From assembly GCA_023139225.1 (NCBI GenBank), contig JAGLNZ010000507.1:1-9384 (forward strand): DNA of 9,384 nt, read 5' to 3'. The notes beneath the pieces were generated by a model. That model did no database searches. It saw only the letters and a list, made by a program, of their open reading frames with translations, and had not been told where the DNA came from. This DNA is from Desulfobacula sp. Lineage in GTDB: Bacteria; Desulfobacterota; Desulfobacteria; Desulfobacterales; Desulfobacteraceae. This document shows, in pieces, positions 1 through 6,208 of this stretch; positions within the stretch are counted from its first letter, which is position 1; every line of letters starts with the position of its first letter. A program made the translations under genes and the position numbers.

Positions 1-960
1 ATCAGCCACAATGACGTCTTAATAAAAATTATTAAAACTGCCATTTGCGGGACTGATGTCCACATTTATAACTGGGATAAATGGTCACAGCAAACTATTC
101 CCGTTCCCATGCACGTCGGCCATGAATTTGTGGGAACAATTGAAAAAACAGGTTCCCATGTGGTTGATTTTAAACCCGGCGATCTGGTTTCAGGAGAAGG
201 CCATCTTGTGTGCGGCCATTGCAGGAATTGCCTGGCCGGGCGGCGGCATTTATGCATGAATACAAAAGGGGTTGGTGTAAACAGACCCGGGGCCTATGCC
301 GAATATCTTGCCATACCGGTAACCAATGTCTGGTATTGCAACAAGAACATCCCCCTGGATGTGATTGCGTGTTTTGATCCCCTTGGAAATGCGACCCATA
401 CGGCTCTTTCCTTTGATGTCCTGGGAGAAGATGTCCTGATAACAGGTGCCGGCCCCATAGGTTGCATGGCCGCCGCCATTGCAAAACATGCCGGGGCAAG
501 ATTTGTGGTGGTGACCGATGTCAATCCCTACAGGCTTAATCTTGCCAAAAAGGCGGGAGCCACCTTAACCATTGATGTGACTAAGCAGAGTATTGAACAG
601 GCACAAAAAGACCTTGGCATGAAAGAAGGGTTTGATGTGGCCATGGAGATGTCAGGCAACCCTGCTGCCTTAAAGTCAATCCTTGATAACATGTGTCATG
701 GCGGGAAAATTGCTCTTCTGGGGATCATGCCCGAAAATACCGAAATTGACTGGAACAAAGTTGTATTTAACATGCTGACGATCAAGGGTATTTATGGCAG
801 AGAAATGTATGAAACCTGGTATAAGATGAGCAGCATGATTCAAACCGGGCTTGATATTTCACCTTTAATCACCCATAGATTTCATTACACCCAATTTGAA
901 AAAGGATTTGAGGTAATGCGGTCGGGTCAATCGGGAAAAGTCATACTTGACTGGGATTAA
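1..960 (+). CDS. tdh: L-threonine 3-dehydrogenase (5' end missing)
   Basis: Zinc-dependent, NAD-linked medium-chain dehydrogenase that oxidises L-threonine to 2-amino-3-ketobutyrate in the cytoplasm. The frame is open from base 1 and ends at TAA 958-960, giving 319 residues. Alignment from memory with E. coli Tdh (341 aa) suggests about 22 N-terminal residues lie outside the window. Visible motifs (window codon numbers) are the catalytic-zinc Cys at codon 16 in [13 protein letters not shown], the HE pair in VGHEFVG, the structural-zinc set CGHCRNC plus a further Cys (CX2CX2CX7C), and the Rossmann glycines GAGPIG near codon 149. The conserved [16 protein letters not shown] block and the C-terminus [12 protein letters not shown] match Tdh rather than other alcohol dehydrogenases. 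The next gene is kbl, the partner enzyme, 69 nt downstream on the same strand. The first ATG inside the window (109) is internal, not the start. Identification is firm; only the N-terminus is unseen. Confidence 0.95.
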   Translation: MSHNDVLIKIIKTAICGTDVHIYNWDKWSQQTIPVPMHVGHEFVGTIEKTGSHVVDFKPGDLVSGEGHLVCGHCRNCLAGRRHLCMNTKGVGVNRPGAYAEYLAIPVTNVWYCNKNIPLDVIACFDPLGNATHTALSFDVLGEDVLITGAGPIGCMAAAIAKHAGARFVVVTDVNPYRLNLAKKAGATLTIDVTKQSIEQAQKDLGMKEGFDVAMEMSGNPAALKSILDNMCHGGKIALLGIMPENTEIDWNKVVFNMLTIKGIYGREMYETWYKMSSMIQTGLDISPLITHRFHYTQFEKGFEVMRSGQSGKVILDWD

Positions 961-1029
961 CCGCAAATGATTAATGACTGACTATTCACTTTAATAATAG
1001 TTAATTTTTTTTACGGAGCAAACGAAAAA

Positions 1030-2253
1030 ATGTCCACCGACAAACTTGATATATCCTTATCAAAGGAATTAGAAGCATTAAAACAAGAAGGAAGAACCAA
1101 ATCCCGGGAAAGAATTATTGAACAATACATCCCGCCAAAGGGTGAATTCGGGCCCCGGTATAAAATGGTCGGAAGTGATCATGAGTTTATCCGGCTCAAT
1201 TCCAATTCTTATTTATCCCTTTCCAATCATCCAAAGCTTATCGCTGCAGCGGACAAGGCAACCCACAAATTCGGCGTTGGTCCGGGTGCGGTCAGGTTTA
1301 TTGATGGAACCTTTATCCACCATGACAAGCTTGAAAAAAGAGTGGCAATATTTACAGATAAACCTGCTGCCAAAATTTTCAACTCTGCATACACCTCAAA
1401 CTGCGGGCTTGCCTTAAGTCTTTCCAATAAAAAAACCCATTGGATCGGGGACCAGCTTAACCATAACAGCATTATCAGGGCCATGAGAATCAGCAATATA
1501 CCCAGGGAAAACAAGGGTATTTTCAAGCATAATGATATGGCTGACCTGAAACGCTGTCTTGACGAAGTTCGCCCCGGCATCGAACGTGTTGTGGTTATAT
1601 TTGACGGAATCTTCAGTATGCGCGGAGACTATGCGCCCATTGATGAAATCAATAAAATCTGCAAAGCATACGATTCACAATTCAAGGATGGTGTCATAAC
1701 GGTTGTGGATGATTCACACGGGTTGGGTGCCTACGGTGATACCGGGCGCGGCACTTCTGATTTTTGCAATGCATCACCTGATATCATCATCGGAACTTTT
1801 GGAAAAGCCTTTGGGGTAAATGGCGGATTTATTGCAGCAAGCAAAACCATTATCGAATCTGTCCGGCAAAAAGCAGACACTTATATTTATACAAACCCCT
1901 TAAGTGTTGCAGACTGTGCAGCTGCTATTAAGGCCATTGATATTTGTGACAGTAATGAGGGCCTTGACCTGCTGAAAAACTTAAAAGTCAGAACCGCCCA
2001 GTTCCGGCAGGGACTCCAACGTCTTGGGAAAGAATCAATTCCAGGTCCCCACCCGGTTGTTCCTTTAATGGTGAGAGACACCCCAAAAACCCATGATCTT
2101 GTAAAATATTTATTTGATCATGGTGTGCTGGTAGTCGGATTGACCTTTCCCGTTGTACCTAAAGGGGATGAAACCATCAGATTTCAGATTAATGCCTGCC
2201 ACACATCTGCCGATATAGAATATGTTATTGAATTATTAAATAAATTTGAATAG
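1030..2253 (+). CDS. kbl: 2-amino-3-ketobutyrate CoA ligase / alpha-oxoamine synthase family
   Basis: PLP-dependent enzyme of the alpha-oxoamine synthase family (KBL, AONS, ALAS, SPT), expected to cleave 2-amino-3-ketobutyrate with CoA to glycine and acetyl-CoA. The 407-residue length is close to E. coli Kbl (398). Visible residues are H145 in DQLNHNSII (cofactor-stacking His), D227 and H230 in VVDDSHGLG, and the Schiff-base lysine K259 in GTFGKAFG. The C-terminal FPVVPKGDETIRFQ block resembles Kbl. The N-terminus is slightly extended (MSTDKLDISLSKELEALKQEG). The start is supported by GGAG at 1015-1018, 11 nt before ATG. Adjacency to tdh is the main reason for choosing KBL over other family members. 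The loop after the lysine (AFGVNGG) is one residue shorter than in E. coli Kbl (ALGGASGG) and looks closer to serine palmitoyltransferase, so exact substrate specificity is inferred. Confidence 0.8.
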   Translation: MSTDKLDISLSKELEALKQEGRTKSRERIIEQYIPPKGEFGPRYKMVGSDHEFIRLNSNSYLSLSNHPKLIAAADKATHKFGVGPGAVRFIDGTFIHHDKLEKRVAIFTDKPAAKIFNSAYTSNCGLALSLSNKKTHWIGDQLNHNSIIRAMRISNIPRENKGIFKHNDMADLKRCLDEVRPGIERVVVIFDGIFSMRGDYAPIDEINKICKAYDSQFKDGVITVVDDSHGLGAYGDTGRGTSDFCNASPDIIIGTFGKAFGVNGGFIAASKTIIESVRQKADTYIYTNPLSVADCAAAIKAIDICDSNEGLDLLKNLKVRTAQFRQGLQRLGKESIPGPHPVVPLMVRDTPKTHDLVKYLFDHGVLVVGLTFPVVPKGDETIRFQINACHTSADIEYVIELLNKFE

Positions 2254-2280
2254 AATACATAAGAATGGAGTTCCAAAACT

Positions 2281-2291
2281 TTGCCTGGCAA
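2281..2291. promoter_or_regulatory. 11-bp perfect dyad TTGCC-T-GGCAA, possible operator
   Basis: TTGCC and GGCAA flank a single T in the 56-nt gap between kbl and the receiver gene. A one-base loop cannot form a stable RNA hairpin, so if functional it is more likely a protein-binding dyad. It could equally be chance. No convincing promoter was found beside it, which favours read-through from kbl. Confidence 0.2.
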
Positions 2292-2309
2292 TGATAACAA
2301 AGAGGTATA

Positions 2310-2834
2310 ATGAACATGCAAAGCATTCTTGAGAATAAAAAAGTTCTTTTGGTCGATGATGAACCGGATATTCTGGAAACCCTTGAAGAGCTGCTATACA
2401 TGTGTTCGGTTGATACCGCCTCGACCTTTGACGAGGCCGTTGATTTTTTAAAGAACAATACCTATGATGTCGCTGTCCTGGACATCATGGGTGTTAAAGG
2501 TTATGACCTTTTGAGGGTCACAAATAAAATCGATATTCCTTCTCTTATGCTGACAGCCCACGCTCTTACCCCGGATAATTTAAAGCAGTCCATTGAACAG
2601 GGTGCGGATGCTTATGTCCCCAAAGACAAGCTTGTGGATATTTCTCTGTATATTGCCGATGTTTTGACAGCAAGGAAAGAAGGTAAAACAGCCCATGTTA
2701 CATGGTTCTCACTGCTTAAGCCTATGTTTGACAAACTATTTGGTGAAGGCTGGAGGAAAAAGGACAGGGATTTCTGGGATGAATTTGATGAAAAGCAGAT
2801 GTCATCAAGGGATGACATCCAAAAAATGGAATAG
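2310..2834 (+). CDS. Stand-alone receiver-domain response regulator with C-terminal tail
   Basis: A CheY-like receiver (residues about 10-125) with all phosphorylation residues: acidic pair D16/D17, phospho-acceptor D58 in VLDIMG, T82 in LTAHA and K105 in VPKDK. It has no DNA-binding or enzymatic output domain. Instead it has a charged, aromatic tail of about 50 residues containing FGEGWRKKDRDFWDEF; from memory, similar tails occur on small receivers in sulfate-reducing deltaproteobacteria, with no known function. It probably acts by protein interaction or in a phosphorelay. The AGAGG ribosome site at 2301-2305 is only 4 nt from ATG 2310 but 10 nt from ATG 2316, so the true start may be the third residue (M3). 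It lies 56 nt behind kbl with no clear terminator between, so it may share the tdh-kbl transcript. Its stop is 2 nt from the stop of the convergent kinase, a likely phosphodonor. Confidence 0.88.
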   Translation: MNMQSILENKKVLLVDDEPDILETLEELLYMCSVDTASTFDEAVDFLKNNTYDVAVLDIMGVKGYDLLRVTNKIDIPSLMLTAHALTPDNLKQSIEQGADAYVPKDKLVDISLYIADVLTARKEGKTAHVTWFSLLKPMFDKLFGEGWRKKDRDFWDEFDEKQMSSRDDIQKME

Positions 2835-2836
2835 CT

Positions 2837-3577
2837 TTACAATGGAATTATTACGGTAAATTCAGCTCCTTTACCATCATCGGAATTCAAAGTAAGCCGC
2901 CCTCCCATATCTTTTAACAATACCATTACCCCGGCAAGCCCCAGGCCATGACTTCTAATGGCGCTCTCAATGGATGATCCCGTGGTAAAATATGTTTGAA
3001 AAATTTTTTTATGCTCTGCCGGAGGGATGCCCCGTCCGTCATCTTTCACTTTTAAAATCAGCTGATTTTCTTCAATTCCGCCTGAAATCCTTACATAAGA
3101 AGATCGATATTTAAATGCATTAGTGACAAGGTTTCTTAAAATCTGTTTCACCTTAGCCTCATCAAGATGAACTATTGTTTTCCAGACTTTGGGAGCAAAA
3201 GACAATCTGGCGACAGTGACCTGAAGTGCCTGGCCAAGCTCATCATAGTTTCTGGTTTTTCGAACCACCTCTGCCACACCGGGATCAGAAAGATCAAATA
3301 TTTCAATTAACACGGATGTTACAAGGGCTGAGATGGGAAAATCACAGGTAATCATTACTCCTTCTCTGGATCTTCCAAGCTCCAGCACATCATTCACAAG
3401 CCTTTGGGTGGTCAATGTGTTTCTTATGATTCTTTTTAATACTTTTATCTGTTTGTCAGTAAGAGGACCATAGGAATCCTGTCTATTCAGAAGTGATTTT
3501 GCCCCGGCATCTATTACTGAGATGGGAACCTTTAGATCATGAATAAGAATTTCTGTCTTAATGATGGTGTCCGGCAT
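2837..3577 (-). CDS. Minimal soluble histidine kinase lacking any sensor domain
   Basis: A 246-residue protein consisting of little more than a HisKA dimerisation/phosphoacceptor domain and a HATPase domain. The H-box is IHDLKVPIS with H13 almost at the N-terminus. The ATP-binding boxes are complete: N-box N153 in LVTNAFKYR, G1 DDGRGIP (D180), F-box IFQTYFTTG and G2 HGLGLAG (about 210-216). No transmembrane segment, PAS, GAF or HAMP is present, so it must be cytoplasmic and regulated by partners or level. An in-frame TAA lies two codons upstream of the ATG (3581-3583), so no longer reading frame is hidden. The residue after HDLK is V17 where HisKA phosphatase-competent kinases normally have Thr or Asn, hinting at a kinase-only enzyme. 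It is tail-to-tail with the receiver gene (2 nt gap) and divergent from the PAS-GAF kinase. No strong ribosome site is seen; AAAGG lies about 15 nt upstream. Confidence 0.9.
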   Translation of the reverse strand: MPDTIIKTEILIHDLKVPISVIDAGAKSLLNRQDSYGPLTDKQIKVLKRIIRNTLTTQRLVNDVLELGRSREGVMITCDFPISALVTSVLIEIFDLSDPGVAEVVRKTRNYDELGQALQVTVARLSFAPKVWKTIVHLDEAKVKQILRNLVTNAFKYRSSYVRISGGIEENQLILKVKDDGRGIPPAEHKKIFQTYFTTGSSIESAIRSHGLGLAGVMVLLKDMGGRLTLNSDDGKGAEFTVIIPL

Positions 3578-3620
3578 TTTTTACTTCAACCTTTTAAAAT
3601 CCTTGCAATTTTGATCAATG

Positions 3621-3649
3621 ATTTTATATATTGTAACCGCTTATTACAA
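3621..3649 (-). promoter_or_regulatory. Candidate sigma70-type promoter for the minimal kinase
   Basis: Read on the - strand, TTGTAA (3649-3644, 4/6 match to the -35 consensus) is followed after exactly 17 nt by TAAAAT (3626-3621, 5/6 match to the -10 consensus). Transcription would start near 3614, on the palindrome TTGATCAA (3611-3618), leaving a leader of about 37 nt before ATG 3577. The region is AT-rich, so chance matches are likely. Confidence 0.35.
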
Positions 3650-3678
3650 ATTAACTGCACGTTGGCAAAGAACATTTC

Positions 3679-3695
3679 ATGATTTTTTAAATCAT
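3679..3695. repeat. AT-rich inverted repeat ATGATTT-TTT-AAATCAT in the divergent intergenic region
   Basis: A perfect 7-bp inverted repeat with a 3-bp spacer in the 171-bp gap between the divergent kinase genes, 53 bp before the + strand ATG. Position and symmetry would suit an operator for a dimeric regulator controlling one or both genes. It is too AT-rich to be a convincing terminator. No clear promoter for the + strand gene was found around it. Confidence 0.3.
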
Positions 3696-3748
3696 AATTT
3701 GTTATACGAGGATCAATCAATCTTGTAAAGTCTTTTGGGGTTAAATTT

Positions 3749-6070
3749 ATGACGAACAATCAGGATTATATTGCGCAACTTGAAAACAAGATAAAAAAAT
3801 TAGAAGAAAACAATAAAACGCTTAATAATATTATTTTTAAAGCCCCTATTCCCATATTCGTTGTGGATAAGGACCATACAATCACTCATTTTAATCAGGC
3901 ACTTGAAGAACTGTCAGGATTGTCTGCCAAAGACATGATCGGCACAAAGGATCAGTGGAAAGCTTTTTATTCGACGCAACGGCCGGTCATGGCGGATCTT
4001 ATCATTGAAAGATCTTCGGATGCCGAAATTGTTGAACACTATGGCCTGAAATACAACCGGTCATCCAAAAATAAAAAAAGATTTGCAGCCACCGACTTTT
4101 TCCAAGATTTGGGTAAACAAGGAAAATGGCTTTTTTTTACAGCCGCAACATTCAAGGATAATCAGGGTAATATTGCCGGTGCGGTTGAAACTCTCCAGGA
4201 TGTCACTGAAGAAAAAATTGCCGAAAGAAAAACAAGGGAGCTTCACCGAATCTATCAAAAAATCCTGGAATTTATCCCTTATCCCATTATTGTTTATGAT
4301 TACAATGGATTGGTTACTTATGTAAATCCTTCCTTTTCAACAACCTTTGGCTGGCCCCTCAAAGAGCTTGCGGGCAAACCGATTCCATTTGTACCCAAGG
4401 AACTTGAAGCTGAAACCGATTATATGCTGGACAAATTCAAAGAGGACAAGGCGCTTACCCGCTACGAGACCCAGCGCCTGACAAGGGATGGCAAAGTCCT
4501 TGATGTAATTTTGTGGGCAGCATCCCATGCAAAATTTAAAACCGGTTTAACGGAAAACTTTGTTATTTTAAGGGACATTACCGAAGAAAAAAGGCTTGAA
4601 GCAAACAATAAAACCATTATGAGAATCAGTGCTGTTCTCCCGGAATACCCCGAACTTGAAGATTTGATGACCTATATTTCAAAAGAGGTCAAAACACTTT
4701 TAAACACCGAAGGCGCCCTGGTTCTTTTATATGATGAAATCAAGGAAGAATTGTTTTTCACAGGCGGATACTATGATGATTCAGATACTCAAAAAAGAGC
4801 AAAGAAATTCCGATTTCCTGTTGATTCGGTCCTGGCAGGAGAAATTATAAAAACAGGTGAGTATGCACTGGTCAATGATACTGAAAAACTAATTAAAAAA
4901 TATCCTGGAAGAGATGAAAAACTGGGATATAAAACAAAAAGCCTTCTGGAAGTGCCGATCATAAACGAAGACAGAATTATAGGGGTTCTTTGTGCCATTA
5001 ACAAAAGACAGAACCTGTTTGATTATAATGACATGGAACTGATGACAATGATTGCAGGAACCTGTGCCATCTCCATTGAAAACGCAAGATTTTCGGAAGC
5101 TGTAAGAGAGGCTTACAGGGATGTAGCCTCCATGAACCGGGCCAAGGGAAAGGCCATTAATCACCTCTCCCATGAGCTGAAGACACCGGTTGCCGTCCTT
5201 ACCGGTTCCCTGCAGATCTTAAAGAAAAAACTTGAGTCTGTGACAGGTGTTAAAGTAGATGCCACATTAAACAGGGTTGAGAGAAATCTGAACAGGGTTG
5301 TTGATATCCAGGATGAAGTAGCGGATATCATGGAAGACAAAACCTATTCCGCCCAGAAGCTGTTATTGAAAATGTTTGAAGCCTGCCAGGATGAGCTTGA
5401 AACAATTATCCAGCTGAACCTTACTTCCGAGGATCTCGAAAATTCAGTCAGCAAATTGATTGATGAAAAATTCGGTCCCAGGTCCATTACCCATAGGTCT
5501 ATTGATTTTTCTGATTTTTTTAACAATCTGTATACCTCCTTAAAATCTGAATTTGAATTCAGGCATATTGATATCCAATTTTCCATTGATAAGGATTTGC
5601 CACACCTTCTTTTGCCTGAAGAAATACTCAATAAAATGATTGGCGGGCTTATTAAGAATGCAATTGAAAACACGCCTGACAACAGCAAAATTAATATTTC
5701 CATCACAAAAAAAGATTCCGGCATTATTTTTAAAATTCATGACTTTGGTGTGGGGATTGAAAAGGATGCCCAAAAAAGAATCTTTGAAGGTTTTTTCACC
5801 ACCCAGGAGACATTATTGTATTCAACCAAAAAACCGTTTGCTTTTAATGCCGGAGGAAAAGGTGCGGATTTATTGAGAATGAAGATATTTTCAGACCGGC
5901 TGGGCTTTACCCTTTCCATGACGTCTGAACATTGTCATTTTTTAGCTGAAAATAAAGAATATGCCTGTCCGGGTGATACTAAAAAATGTGAGTTCTGCAG
6001 GGAGCTCAATGATTGCCTGAATTCCGGACACACGATATTTACGGTATTTTTCCCTTATCAAAAAAAATAA
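3749..6070 (+). CDS. Cytoplasmic PAS-PAS-GAF sensor histidine kinase with cysteine-rich C-terminal cluster
   Basis: A 773-residue kinase with no transmembrane segment. Order: short coiled coil (7-27), PAS1 (about 27-152), PAS2 (about 165-285, ending FVILRDITEEK), GAF (about 300-448), HisKA with H475 in SHELKTPVAV, a long linker of about 160 residues to the N-box, then HATPase with N637 in LIKNAIENTPD, G1 DFGVGI (D665), F-box IFEGFFTTQ and G2 GGKGADL (702-708). The phosphatase-type ExxT motif (E476, T479) is intact. Before the last beta strand is a cluster of five cysteines, C729, C740, C747, C750 and C756 (CX10CX6CX2CX5C), with H728 and H730 beside it, which could bind zinc or an Fe-S cluster or act as a thiol redox switch. 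From memory, this C-terminus recurs in deltaproteobacterial kinases. GGGG at 3737-3740 lies 8 nt before ATG. Signal and partner regulator are unknown; the receiver at 2310-2834 is a candidate partner. Confidence 0.92.
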   Translation: MTNNQDYIAQLENKIKKLEENNKTLNNIIFKAPIPIFVVDKDHTITHFNQALEELSGLSAKDMIGTKDQWKAFYSTQRPVMADLIIERSSDAEIVEHYGLKYNRSSKNKKRFAATDFFQDLGKQGKWLFFTAATFKDNQGNIAGAVETLQDVTEEKIAERKTRELHRIYQKILEFIPYPIIVYDYNGLVTYVNPSFSTTFGWPLKELAGKPIPFVPKELEAETDYMLDKFKEDKALTRYETQRLTRDGKVLDVILWAASHAKFKTGLTENFVILRDITEEKRLEANNKTIMRISAVLPEYPELEDLMTYISKEVKTLLNTEGALVLLYDEIKEELFFTGGYYDDSDTQKRAKKFRFPVDSVLAGEIIKTGEYALVNDTEKLIKKYPGRDEKLGYKTKSLLEVPIINEDRIIGVLCAINKRQNLFDYNDMELMTMIAGTCAISIENARFSEAVREAYRDVASMNRAKGKAINHLSHELKTPVAVLTGSLQILKKKLESVTGVKVDATLNRVERNLNRVVDIQDEVADIMEDKTYSAQKLLLKMFEACQDELETIIQLNLTSEDLENSVSKLIDEKFGPRSITHRSIDFSDFFNNLYTSLKSEFEFRHIDIQFSIDKDLPHLLLPEEILNKMIGGLIKNAIENTPDNSKINISITKKDSGIIFKIHDFGVGIEKDAQKRIFEGFFTTQETLLYSTKKPFAFNAGGKGADLLRMKIFSDRLGFTLSMTSEHCHFLAENKEYACPGDTKKCEFCRELNDCLNSGHTIFTVFFPYQKK

Positions 6071-6130
6071 AAATGGTTTTTACTTCTTATTTTCATATTC
6101 TTTATTCAGCATTAGGGTTTACTACCTGAG

Positions 6131-6155
6131 AAAAATCGAATAGGGTTTGATTTTT
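6131..6155. repeat. Weak AT-rich hairpin upstream of the Cache kinase
   Basis: AAAAATC (6131-6137) and GATTTTT (6149-6155) can pair around an 11-nt loop within the 138-nt gap 6071-6208. It could be a weak terminator for the preceding kinase, since the 3' arm ends in five T residues, but the stem has only one G-C pair. The same gap has the octamer TAGGGTTT twice, at 6113 and 6141, 28 bp apart. No convincing promoter was identified, although a TATAAG hexamer lies at 6190-6195. Confidence 0.2.
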
Positions 6156-6208
6156 GAACAACCGTTTTTAGGTGAACAATTCTTATTGATATAAGTCGGT
6201 TAATTGGC

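Noticed and set aside
981..1012. ACTATT / AATAGT hairpin followed by eight T residues between tdh and kbl, resembling an intrinsic terminator.
   Set aside because: The stem is only 6 bp with one G-C pair and a 9-nt loop, too weak to terminate; the two genes belong to one pathway and are expected to be co-transcribed.
1227..1580. Long antisense open frames inside kbl and the kinase genes.
   Set aside because: They lie opposite clearly conserved coding sequence, lack ribosome sites and encode no recognisable domains.
3662..3679. Possible sigma54-like element (TGGCA ... TTTCA) upstream of the PAS-GAF kinase.
   Set aside because: The -12 GC is missing and the match to the TGGCAC-N5-TTGCA consensus is poor.
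3578..3748. Hypothesis that the minimal kinase is a frameshifted remnant of a longer sensor kinase.
   Set aside because: An in-frame TAA lies two codons upstream of the ATG, and only 171 nt separate it from the divergent gene, leaving no room for a sensor domain.
6113..6148. TAGGGTTT direct repeat, 28 bp apart, as an operator pair for the Cache kinase.
   Set aside because: Two octamers in an AT-rich gap are weak evidence and no promoter is positioned around them.
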